Shown here in pieces: positions 8,324-15,496 of a stretch of DNA of 64,000 nt. Made by a program: the position numbers and the translations under genes. How positions within the stretch are numbered: position 1 is the first letter of the stretch; the number at the start of each line of letters is the position of its first letter. The notes below the pieces were generated by a model that was given only the letters and a program-made list of their open reading frames with translations, had not been told where the DNA came from and did no database searches. Source of the stretch: Erwinia pyrifoliae DSM 12163 (GTDB lineage: Bacteria; Pseudomonadota; Gammaproteobacteria; Enterobacterales; Enterobacteriaceae); the NCBI RefSeq assembly GCF_000026985.1, contig NC_017390.1:3773257-3837256 (forward strand). The letters are read 5' to 3'.

Positions 8324-8929
8324 ATGATCAGTAATTCAGACCTTATTACCGGAATGCAAGCTGACAGTCTGTTAGCAGTGCGTCTTGAGAAGGCTATGGG
8401 CGGCGTGAAAGACGCAATGGTAGACCAGGCCAAACGCATACAGCTTGGTGCCACGCGCCTGGCTTACTACACATCCTGTTTTACCGACAATTATCAGGAT
8501 GTATGCACCGGGCAGAAAAACGAAGACGTACGTTTTCTGGAAGCACTCGTGCAGCTGATAAAACAGGGATACGTAGTCACCAGAATGTTAAGGATATACG
8601 TGGATCTGCTATTGCACGGACTTACGGCAGACCGCATAAGCCGCATTAAAACGCTGCTGATTGGTAAAGGTGCCAGAATTGCGTCAGGCTCGATGACAAA
8701 CCAGGCGCAGGCGTATTCGGTCGTACTGGCTGCCAGCTACAGCTTCGGGACAAAGGTAGGAATAAATACAAAGCTGGCAAAAGTAAGCGCTGCAGCAGTA
8801 ACCATCGTCAGCTACTACGGGTACGTCCAGGAAGCCGCTGAGGCTGCAAACAGACTTAAACAGCGGAATCAAACCTATTACTACGCGCTGTACTCTGAAA
8901 AAACTGGAAATGCTCTATTTCATTATTGA
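8324..8929 (+). CDS. Unrecognised protein, probable frameshifted 3' end (second gene of the DinJ-like module)
   Basis: I do not recognise this family. As read it has 201 residues (MISNSDLITGMQAD onward). The N-terminal ~90 residues look helical and charged. Residues ~105-185 form a Gly/Ala/Ser-rich hydrophobic stretch (IASGSMTN; SVVLAASYSFG; SAAAVTIVSYYGYV) compatible with a membrane-inserting hairpin. At six A residues (8898-8903) the frame appears shifted: dropping one A lets it run on as EKLEMLYFIIEPVIRR to a TGA at 9015-9017 that overlaps the next ATG (ATGA), giving 230 residues. The overlap argues that the longer form is ancestral. A partner of the DinJ-like gene by position; toxin function is conjecture. 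Confidence 0.6.
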   Translation: MISNSDLITGMQADSLLAVRLEKAMGGVKDAMVDQAKRIQLGATRLAYYTSCFTDNYQDVCTGQKNEDVRFLEALVQLIKQGYVVTRMLRIYVDLLLHGLTADRISRIKTLLIGKGARIASGSMTNQAQAYSVVLAASYSFGTKVGINTKLAKVSAAAVTIVSYYGYVQEAAEAANRLKQRNQTYYYALYSEKTGNALFHY

Positions 8930-9013
8930 GCCAGTCATCAGAAGAAACGATCACCTGTTTTCCCTCCCCACATCAGACAACGACATTGCTGACGCCATTG
9001 TGAGAATTATCAA

Positions 9014-9196
9014 ATGAGTGATTTCTTTAAAAAATGGTTGCGCAGCCAGCTGCGATACTTTGCCAGCACCCTGATCCCAGTACTGCTCATTATCGGATTC
9101 GGGATGCTCGCGGTAACGTTCTGGCCATCTTTTGCATGGAGTTCGACAGCTGTCTTCGCGGCCGTAGTTATAGCCATTACCTTCTGGGTCATTTAA
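9014..9196 (+). CDS. Small two-helix inner-membrane protein
   Basis: A 60-residue protein, MSDFFKKWLRSQLRYFAS at the N terminus, with a positively charged start followed by two hydrophobic segments (about 19-35 and 43-60) joined by TFWPSFAWSS. The ATG overlaps the stop of the restored 230-residue frame, so it was probably translationally coupled to it. A clear paralogue lies at 13734-13913 on the other strand. Family function is unknown to me. Its size, topology and coupling would suit an immunity protein for a membrane-acting partner, but this is inference. Confidence 0.7.
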   Translation: MSDFFKKWLRSQLRYFASTLIPVLLIIGFGMLAVTFWPSFAWSSTAVFAAVVIAITFWVI

Positions 9197-9408
9197 ACGG
9201 CTTTGGGGTTATTTGCCGTAACCCTGAATTTCTCCGCGACCAGTATTGTAAGGGCTGTCACTCAAACGACCGGTTGAGTGATAATCATGAAATCGACGGT
9301 TTTGACGCTGAGATGTTTGACTGCTGCCCGCCTGAAGGACGGAGATTCCCACATAAATGAGCCGAACCTAAGTTGCGTGCTACGATTCAGGATTACCGGG
9401 TGTCAGCT

Positions 9409-9546
9409 TCAGTTCGCGTTCCATATGTCCAGGAGCCGGTCTTTTATACTGGAAAGAACCGATGAATAAGGGAGTTTATCGAGCGCCTTTTCGAAACGGC
9501 GGCTCTGGTAAACATCGATATCACTTGCCAGTGGTCCTTCGAACAT
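9409..9546 (-). pseudogene. RelE/HigB-like toxin, truncated
   Basis: A 45-residue frame that starts (ATG at 9546) inside the end of the ParD-like gene, the overlap usual for toxin-antitoxin pairs. VYQSRRFEKALDKL followed by SSIKDRLLDIW resembles the first strand and helices of RelE-superfamily toxins, but a TGA at 9411-9409 ends it well short of the usual ~100-120 residues. The catalytic C-terminal half is missing, so it is presumed inactive. Assignment rests on the pattern and on the antitoxin next door. Confidence 0.5.
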
Positions 9547-9751
9547 AACGCGTTACCTTATTTTTGCCGACTTCACTTTGAGCCAGCAAGGTTTCGCTGA
9601 TAAAACTGTATGGCAGATCGGGATTATCTTCCGCAATCCTGCCAATTTTTGCCCAGTGCTCAATCTGCCTGGGAACACTGCGACTTTCAGCATCAGCATG
9701 AATCCTTACATTCTCAACGAAATCATCGTCTAAGCGAATGCTAATGGCCAT
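9521..9751 (-). CDS. ParD-like antitoxin
   Basis: A 76-residue protein: MAISIRLDDDFVENVRIHA (ribbon-helix-helix start), then SRSVPRQIEHWAKIGRIAEDNPDLPYSFI, the signature I associate with the ParD-like antitoxin family (RS..QIEHW..IG..AE.NP.L). A ribosome site, GGAG, lies 8-9 bases upstream of the ATG. Its normal partner would be the RelE-like toxin that begins inside its 3' end and is truncated here. A long inverted repeat upstream is a likely operator. It lies inside the ggt insert, on the opposite strand from the DinJ-like module. Confidence 0.78.
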   Translation of the reverse strand: MAISIRLDDDFVENVRIHADAESRSVPRQIEHWAKIGRIAEDNPDLPYSFISETLLAQSEVGKNKVTRYVRRTTGK

Positions 9752-9818
9752 GATGTTATCTCCAGGGGTGGCTTTAATATATGCGATTGCAGCGCATAAA
9801 CTGCGAACAGCGCCAGTG

Positions 9819-9845
9819 TATTGTGCGACATTATGTCGCGCAATA
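9819..9845. promoter_or_regulatory. Imperfect palindrome, candidate operator of ParD-like gene
   Basis: TATTGTGCGACAT (9819-9831) and ATGTCGCGCAATA (9833-9845) are reverse complements in 12 of 13 positions around one base, 68-94 bases upstream of the ParD-like ATG. This is the kind of site an RHH antitoxin uses for autoregulation. It lies close to the right edge of the ggt insert. Confidence 0.5.
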
Positions 9846-9864
9846 CTGGACTGCCCCTATGCCA

Positions 9865-11197
9865 GTAGACGTTCGGCGTTCCCGGCTTGGCAGAGAAATC
9901 ATCCATTTCGTTGTTCAGCAGAATACCGCTGTTACCAGCAACAATGCCGCTGCCGGAATTGGTGTTCAGCGTATAGGTCACCACACCGCGTTGCTGTCTT
10001 TATCCACCACCGAGAAATGCGTGGTCTGATCGCTTTCATACGGAGCCAGCGTACCCGGTTTGATCCCGGCGGAAGGGCGCGCTTTGGCCACGTCGATTTG
10101 CTGTGCCAGCGATTTAGCATAAGCTTTGCTGGTCAGCGCCTGCATGGGAACCTTGACGAAATCCGGTCCACCGAGGTACTGCGAACGGTCGGCGTAGGCG
10201 TATTTTTCCGCCTCGGCCATTACCTGCATCGCATCGGCGCTACCAAAGCCCATTTTGGCCAGGTCAAAGTTTTCCAGGATATTGAGGATCTGCACAATAT
10301 GCACGCCGCCAGAGGACGGCGGCGGCATGGAGAACACCTGATAACCGCGATAGGTTCCGCCGACCGGCTTACGCTCTATCGCCCGATAGTTCGCCAGATC
10401 GGATTTGGCGATCGGCCCGCCGAGCTGTTCCATTTCACCGGCGATCTCATCGGCAATTTTGCCTTTGTAGAAAGCGTCCGGCCCCTGGCGGGAAATCAGT
10501 TCCAGGCTGCGGGCCAGATTGCGCTGCACCAGCTTTTCGCCCTGACGATACGGCGTGCCGTCGGCCTTGAAGAAGATGGCTTTACTGTTGGCGTGATTCA
10601 ACAGCACCTCTTTGCCATAGACCTTGAGATCGTCGGCCAGTGAATCATTAACCACTATACCGTTACGCGCCAGATCCAGCGCCGGTTTGATCAGCTGGCT
10701 GAGCGGCAGCGTACCGTACTCTTTATTCGCCAGGGCAAACCCGGCCACGGTGCCGGGCACGCCGGAGGCCAGCGGTGACGTCAGTGATTTTTTGCTGTCG
10801 GCGTTACCCGCCGCATCCAGGAACATATTACGGCTGGCGCGTACCGGAGCCATCTCACGAAAATCTATTGAAGTGGTATGACCGGACGCGGTGCGCAGCA
10901 GCATAAAGCCGCCGCCCAGGTTACCGGCTTGGGGATGGGTCACGGCCAGCGCATAGCCAACGGCCACGGCGGCATCAACCGCGTTCCCGCCCTGCTGAAG
11001 AATTTTTACGCCAACGGCAGTGGCGGTGGCATCCACCGAGGCCACCATGCCGTGCTGCGCCCTGACCGGATGGAAGGTGTCCGTACCTGTGCCATAGGAA
11101 ACCGGCGCGGCGGCAGGCGCTGCCAGCGCCCCTGGCTTACCAGCAGACTGATTTACAGCCCCCCTGAAAGGCGCTTTAATGAACTTTGTATCGTCAT
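9865..11197 (-). pseudogene. ggt: ggt pseudogene, N-terminal part with stop and frameshifts
   Basis: Gamma-glutamyltransferase hydrolyses glutathione in the periplasm. The original ATG at 11197 (MTIQSSLKRLSGGL), with AAAGGA upstream, survives, but TAA at 11155-11153 interrupts the signal peptide. A further shift in a GGGG run is needed to go from ISLLVSQG to ALAAPAAAPVSYG. The large-subunit region from MVASVDATAT is long and well conserved, including the catalytic-Thr region TTHFSVVDKD. A one-base loss near 9985 shifts the frame (SNAVW-stop; then VTYTLNTNSG in the next frame). The sequence then breaks at PNVY (9865), where the insert begins. Clearly dead. Confidence 0.93.
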
Positions 11198-11350
11198 TTT
11201 GTATCCTTTATATTTATTTACAATGTGTTTGCCATTGATAAATAAGCATAAAATAGGACAAAAAGCGAACAGTAATGCGAATTGAGAGCGCTCCTGGAGC
11301 CAGAAAGTAACGGGGGCATTAAACTCAACAGGTAACGCGGAGGAGTGAAA

Positions 11351-11638
11351 ATGAAAACGCAATGGCTCATCGTTTTTGCCGCCATGCTGCCACTGAGCGG
11401 AATGGCCAACATGTTGAATAACGCTAATAATTCGCAGCAGCCGGGCTACAATCCCAGCACGCAGCGGCTACAGCAACAGATGCAGAACCAGCAATCGCAG
11501 GAGAAGCTGAAACTGCAACAGGATCAGCAGCGCCAGCAGCAGGATCTGCAGCGTAAACTTCAGGAACAGCGTGACAGCGCCACACAGCGTACGCTGAACC
11601 CGCAGCCTGGTCAGCAGCCGAACACGCCTGCAAATTAA
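11351..11638 (+). CDS. yhhA: YhhA-like secreted Gln-rich protein
   Basis: A 95-residue protein with a signal peptide (MKTQWLIVFAAMLPLSGMA) followed by a Gln/Asn-rich, coiled-coil-prone tail full of QQ and LQ repeats, as in E. coli YhhA (DUF2756), whose function is unknown. The ATG at 11351 is preceded by GGAGGAG; an in-frame GTG at 11345 is too close to that site. It lies divergent from ggt and convergent with ugpQ, the E. coli arrangement. Shorter than the ~146-residue E. coli protein. Confidence 0.85.
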   Translation: MKTQWLIVFAAMLPLSGMANMLNNANNSQQPGYNPSTQRLQQQMQNQQSQEKLKLQQDQQRQQQDLQRKLQEQRDSATQRTLNPQPGQQPNTPAN

Positions 11639-11677
11639 TCAACGACAGCGGCGGGTCGGCAGTTCCGATCCGCCCAC

Positions 11678-12418
11678 TTAGTGAAAGTCCGGCCCAATCA
11701 CATCAATACGATCGGTGCAGATCGCATCAACGCCCCAGTGCAGCAGCTCACGCGCGCGCTCGGGCTTGTTCACCGTATACGCCAGAATGCGCAAACCTGC
11801 CCGTTTCAACAGGGAAACGCGTTCTGCATTCAGCAGCCGGTGATTAAGATGGATAGAAGTACAGTCCAACGCCGAGGTCATCTCCTGCCAGTGCTCTTCC
11901 CATTGATCCAGCAGCAGTCCGCGCGGCAGTTCGGGTGCTGCCTGGCGTGCGGCTTCCAGCGCCTGAAAAGAGAATGATGACAGCAGCGGAGCCACCTGCC
12001 CCTGCCACATCACCCGCGCTGCCAGCGCCACCGCACGCCCGGTTTCGCTGTCCAGGCCGCTGGTCGGTTTAATTTCGATATTGGCCATCAGCCGGTGCTG
12101 ACGACAGCGGGCGGCAACCCCGGCCAGCAGCGGCAAACGCTCTTCGCTGAACGCCTCGCCAAACCAGCTCCCGGCATCCAGCTGTATCAGCTTGTTCCAC
12201 GGCAGTTGCCCCGCTATGCCCCAGCCATTGCTGGTACGATCGAGGGTATCATCGTGCAGCAGGAAGATTTCACCGTCCTGCGACAGCCTGGCATCAAACT
12301 CAATCATCCTGTGCCCCATCTGTGCACCAACGTCAATGGCGGCCAGCGTATTTTCCGGTGCCAGTTTGCCGCCGCCGCGATGAGCGACAATCGGTGGGTA
12401 TGGCCAGCTCACAGTCAT
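11678..12418 (-). CDS. ugpQ: Glycerophosphodiester phosphodiesterase, cytosolic
   Basis: Hydrolyses glycerophosphodiesters to glycerol-3-phosphate plus alcohol. The 246 residues match the ~247 of E. coli UgpQ. The GDPD motifs are present: [14 protein letters not shown] near the N terminus, the metal-binding Glu/Asp in [22 protein letters not shown], and ANIEIKPT. Its ATG overlaps the stop of the ugpC remnant (TAATG), keeping the ugp operon end intact. With the transporter genes deleted upstream it has lost its normal substrate supply and perhaps its promoter. Confidence 0.95.
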   Translation of the reverse strand: MTVSWPYPPIVAHRGGGKLAPENTLAAIDVGAQMGHRMIEFDARLSQDGEIFLLHDDTLDRTSNGWGIAGQLPWNKLIQLDAGSWFGEAFSEERLPLLAGVAARCRQHRLMANIEIKPTSGLDSETGRAVALAARVMWQGQVAPLLSSFSFQALEAARQAAPELPRGLLLDQWEEHWQEMTSALDCTSIHLNHRLLNAERVSLLKRAGLRILAYTVNKPERARELLHWGVDAICTDRIDVIGPDFH

Positions 12419-13045
12419 TATTCTATCCGTTGTTGGTTTTCATCAAAAAAGTGCAGCGATCGCGGCGGCAGATACAGCCACAGGTTGCTGCCCATCGGCG
12501 GGCGCAGCGAGTGCGGCAGGCGTACCACCAGCGGGATGCCGCCCAGCCGGCCGTGGACGAGGTTATCCGCCCCCAGCATTTCCAGCGTCTCTACCACCAG
12601 CCTGCCGCCGTCCTGCTTTGAGGGTAGTTCAATATGCTCCGGGCGGATCCCTTCAGTATAAGGGAGCGGATCTTAGTTTAACATCTGGCGGGTGGCAATA
12701 TCCGCGCCCGGATGCTGCTGACAGAACCCCTGCCGTTTGGCCAGATCGTAAGCGGCGGTGATGATCGGCAGATAGCCGGTTTTCTGGTGCCATTCGGCTG
12801 CCCTATCCGGCTGGGCGAGGAACTGCATAAACTCGGCGACGCCTTTACAGGTGGGGACGATGCGGTAGTCAGGGTGCGTTTCATTAAAGCGGGTCGCCAG
12901 CGCATTTACCTCTACCCCCAGTTCACCCTCCATTGAGTGCCAGAAAGGAATGTCGGTGGCGGCCAGCGCACTGGTACTGAAAGGCCAGTCCAGGTATCAG
13001 GCTAAGTGCATGGTGACGGAATGATAAAGATGGATTGTCGGTTTC
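12418..13045 (-). pseudogene. ugpB: Collapsed ugpB-ugpC remnant (ugpA and ugpE deleted)
   Basis: On the minus strand: part of a signal peptide with a frameshift ([12 protein letters not shown], then [20 protein letters not shown]), the first ~35 mature residues of the glycerol-3-phosphate binding protein UgpB (to RIVPTCKG), an in-frame deletion of ~280 residues, then the UgpB C-terminal part ([19 protein letters not shown] to ATRQMLN). A TAA at 12675-12673 replaces a codon, and after PLPYTEG the same frame joins the last ~77 residues of the ATPase UgpC (IRPEHIEL to ENQQRIE). ugpA, ugpE and most of ugpC are gone. The binding-protein-dependent G3P uptake system is lost. Confidence 0.9.
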
Positions 13046-13298
13046 CTGTACCCGCTGTTCTAAGGCGCGAAGACGCACATTGCTGTCATTTGCAGGTAAC
13101 ATGACACGGGGAAATGAAAGAAACATAACGTTTGTATGAACGGGGGGTGACGGTGAGTCCTGACCTGGCTCAGTATTTTCGCCCGATGGTTAGAACTTCG
13201 TAGAGCAACGAGCGCCTCTCTTTACAAAGCTCGTAGCCCTTTTGTTCCCTGCTAAAAGAGACGACAGGAGATACGCTGAAAGCGGCGCGTTGCAGACA
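13046..13298. other. Region upstream of ugpB remnant, no recognisable gene
   Basis: Between the ugpB remnant and the terminator at 13299. A minus-strand ORF runs through it (MLPANDSNVRLRALEQRV upstream of the ugpB signal-peptide remnant) without a family I know. No RNA gene, insertion-sequence end or clear promoter was recognised. Confidence 0.35.
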
Positions 13299-13330
13299 CA
13301 AAAAAACCGCCCTGGAAGGCGGTTCTTTTG
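13299..13330. terminator. Bidirectional intrinsic terminator
   Basis: AACCGCC (13305-13311), a 6-base loop and GGCGGTT (13318-13324), with A7 before and TTCTTTT after, so both strands have a hairpin plus T-run. It lies downstream (minus strand) of the small gene at 13442-13630 and could terminate that transcript. Confidence 0.8.
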
Positions 13331-13441
13331 TGCGGCGATAAGGCCTGGAAACTTCAGCCGCGTACCATATAGACTGGTAACTTGACTCGGGTATTTTAGC
13401 CGAATAACGTGTTAAACAGCTGCTTTTTTTGAATAGAAAAT

Positions 13442-13630
13442 CTAACAATTCTGCGAAGTCAGGCCAGTGATAACAGCCTTAATCAAAACAACAAGTTCTT
13501 CCTCGGCTATTTCGTTAATCTCCTTTCCAGGATACAAAGCTGGGAGCATGCCTTTAGCGAAGCTCTCCAATTCCATGTTATAACCAAGAACCAAAGCGTC
13601 CTGGTAAAGGTCAATTAGCTGATTTTTCAT
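13442..13630 (-). CDS. Small hypothetical acidic protein
   Basis: A 62-residue protein, MKNQLIDLYQDALVLGYN followed by an acidic, helical-looking middle (EINEIAEEELVVLIKAV). No family recognised, no signal peptide and no membrane segment. The ATG at 13630 has a good site (AAGGATCTAAATG). It lies 103 bases downstream of the small membrane protein gene on the same strand and before a strong terminator, so the two may form one transcript. Low GC relative to the neighbouring liv genes suggests acquisition. Confidence 0.6.
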   Translation of the reverse strand: MKNQLIDLYQDALVLGYNMELESFAKGMLPALYPGKEINEIAEEELVVLIKAVITGLTSQNC

Positions 13631-13733
13631 TTAGATCCTTCCATATTTAGTACATAAATCTTTTTATTAAACCGATTTACCTTACGCATCAGGTGTTATT
13701 CCTTTGCAATAAGGCGTACTTCCAGTAAACCAG

Positions 13734-13913
13734 CTATTTCCAGCGAGAAACAACCCATATGATTACCAGCGTAAAGAGTGCCGTAGTGCCCCATGCATAG
13801 TCGGGCCAGAACATACCGCCTGACGCAGCGAAAGCAATAATAAGCAGGGCACAAATGACAATGCTGGCAAGGTATCGTAGCTGCCAAGCCAGCCATCTTT
13901 TAAAAAAATTCAT
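13734..13913 (-). CDS. Small two-helix inner-membrane protein, paralogue of the 9014-9196 gene
   Basis: A 59-residue protein found by direct translation: MNFFKRWLAWQLRYLAS, a hydrophobic segment (IVICALLIIAFAASGG), the linker MFWPDYAWGTT and a second segment (LFTLVIIWVVSRWK). It aligns end to end with the protein at 9014-9196: shared FFK.WL..QLRY.AS, LLII.F, FWP..AW..TA. No copy of the larger partner gene precedes it; livF lies directly upstream. Function unknown; an orphan immunity-type gene is one possibility. Confidence 0.65.
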   Translation of the reverse strand: MNFFKRWLAWQLRYLASIVICALLIIAFAASGGMFWPDYAWGTTALFTLVIIWVVSRWK

Positions 13914-14013
13914 TGAATCATCCGAATCACGAAAGCGACACTGCAGGTCAGGGGGTCAGATAAACCCTTCCCCCTTCCCTGACAGACATCACCAGCGCAA
14001 ACTGCCCGCCCGA

Positions 14014-14727
14014 TCATCCCCCCAAATAGGCGCTTCTTACCGCTTCATTGGCTAACAGCGCCGCGCCGCTGTCTTCCAGCACCACACGACCGTTTTCCAG
14101 CACGTAGCCCCGGTCGGCCAGCTTCAGCGCCTGGTTAGCATTCTGCTCGACAAGGAAAATGGTCATGCCCTCCTGACGTAACTGTTCGATGGTGTCAAAA
14201 ATCTGCTGAATGATGATCGGTGCCAGCCCCAGCGATGGCTCATCCAGCAGCAGCAGGCGCGGCTGGCTCATCAGCGCCCGGCCAATCGCCAGCATCTGCT
14301 GCTCGCCGCCGGACATGGTTCCGGCACGCTGGACACGGCGCTCATACAGCCGGGGAAACAGCTCATAGACGCGCCGGATACGCTGCTGATACTGCTGGCG
14401 TTCGGCAAAGAAACCGCCCATCGCCAGGTTCTCTTCCACCGTCATGCGGGCAAAGACGCGGCGGCCCTCCGGGACAATAGCAATCGCCTCGCGCATAATG
14501 CGCGCCGTCTGCCAGTCGGTGATATCCTTACCATCAAAGGTAATCGCCCCCTGCGAGGCGCGCGGTTCACCACACAGGGTGCCGAGGATGGTGGTTTTAC
14601 CCGCCCCGTTAGCGCCTATCAGCGTGACAATTTCGCCCTGACGGATATGCAGGTTAACGTTATGTAGCGCCTGGATTTTACCGTAGTGCGCGCTGACGTC
14701 CTTCAGCGATAACATTGCATCACTCAT
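14014..14727 (-). CDS. livF: Branched-chain amino acid ABC transporter ATPase LivF
   Basis: One of the two cytoplasmic ATPases of the high-affinity Leu/Ile/Val uptake system. The 237-residue length equals E. coli LivF. Walker A GANGAGKTT is near residue 38, the signature is SGGEQQMLAIGRAL and Walker B is LLLLDEPSLGL. Last gene of livKHMGF, starting one base after the livG stop. Intact. Confidence 0.96.
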   Translation of the reverse strand: MSDAMLSLKDVSAHYGKIQALHNVNLHIRQGEIVTLIGANGAGKTTILGTLCGEPRASQGAITFDGKDITDWQTARIMREAIAIVPEGRRVFARMTVEENLAMGGFFAERQQYQQRIRRVYELFPRLYERRVQRAGTMSGGEQQMLAIGRALMSQPRLLLLDEPSLGLAPIIIQQIFDTIEQLRQEGMTIFLVEQNANQALKLADRGYVLENGRVVLEDSGAALLANEAVRSAYLGG

Positions 14728-14728
14728 G

Positions 14729-15496
14729 TTATGCCTCCCCCAGATAAGCGCGGATCACATCCGGGTTTTCGCGGATCTCTTCCGGCGTACCGTTGGCCAG
14801 CGGCGTGCCCTGATTCACCACGTAGATGCGGTCTGAAATACCCATTACCAGTTTCATATCGTGTTCAATTAACAGTATCGAGACCTTGTGTTGCTCGCGC
14901 AGCTCGGCGATCAGCTCGTCCAGCTCGTGGGTCTCTTTCGGGTTAAGCCCCGCCGCCGGTTCATCCAGCATCAGGATTTGTGGGCGGGTCACCATGCAGC
15001 GGGCAATCTCCAGACGGCGCTGCTGCCCGTAGGCAAGATTACCGGCCTGGCGGTTGGCCAGCGCCAGCAGCCCGACGCGATCCAGCCAGCTTGCCGCGCG
15101 CTCCAGCGCATCGTTTTCCGCATGGCGGAAGGCCGGGGTTTTCAGCAGGCCGGAAAACACGCCGCTTTTCAGGTGCTGATGCTGGGCTACCAGCAGGTTT
15201 TCAATCACCGTCATTTCACGGAACAGGCGCACATGCTGGAAGGTACGCACAATACCCATCCGCGCAATCTTCTGCCCCGGCAGGCCCGCCAGCTGCTGGT
15301 CACCCAGCCGGATCGAGCCGCCCGTCGGGCGATAGAACCCGGTAAGGCAGTTAAACACCGTGGTTTTTCCGGCACCGTTCGGGCCAATCAGCGAGACGAT
15401 CTCCTGCGGGTGCAGCGCCAGTTCGACGTTATTCACCGCCAGCAGACCACCAAAGCGCATCTTCAGACCCTCAACGGCTAACAAAGGCTGGCTCAT
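14729..15496 (-). CDS. livG: Branched-chain amino acid ABC transporter ATPase LivG
   Basis: Second ATPase of the Leu/Ile/Val importer. 255 residues as in E. coli. Walker [10 protein letters not shown] is at residues 38-46; the signature is the LivG-type [13 protein letters not shown], a natural departure from LSGGQ; Walker B is [11 protein letters not shown], followed by the LIEHD switch histidine. The ATG overlaps the livM stop by 4 bases. Confidence 0.96.
   Translation of the reverse strand: MSQPLLAVEGLKMRFGGLLAVNNVELALHPQEIVSLIGPNGAGKTTVFNCLTGFYRPTGGSIRLGDQQLAGLPGQKIARMGIVRTFQHVRLFREMTVIENLLVAQHQHLKSGVFSGLLKTPAFRHAENDALERAASWLDRVGLLALANRQAGNLAYGQQRRLEIARCMVTRPQILMLDEPAAGLNPKETHELDELIAELREQHKVSILLIEHDMKLVMGISDRIYVVNQGTPLANGTPEEIRENPDVIRAYLGEA

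Noticed and set aside
8897..8905. Possible programmed -1 frameshift site in the unknown gene (A AAA AAC)
   Set aside because: The zero-frame codon boundaries are GAA AAA ACT, not xxA AAA AAC, and the continuation requires dropping a base, not slipping back one. An indel or transcriptional slippage fits better.
9034..9360. Plus-strand ORF with a CxxC segment (QYCKGCHSND) after the small membrane protein
   Set aside because: Most of it overlaps the membrane protein gene in another frame; the last 50 residues could be a fragment, but there is no start or family to support it.
7990..9864. Insertion sequence as the cause of the ggt split
   Set aside because: I found no transposase, terminal inverted repeats or target duplication; the insert carries TA-type genes only. 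A short palindrome (ATGCGCC-A-GGCGCAT, 8007-8021) lies near the left edge but has no match at the right edge.
13170..13448. 92-residue minus-strand ORF
   Set aside because: It spans a bidirectional terminator and has no ribosome site or protein-like pattern.
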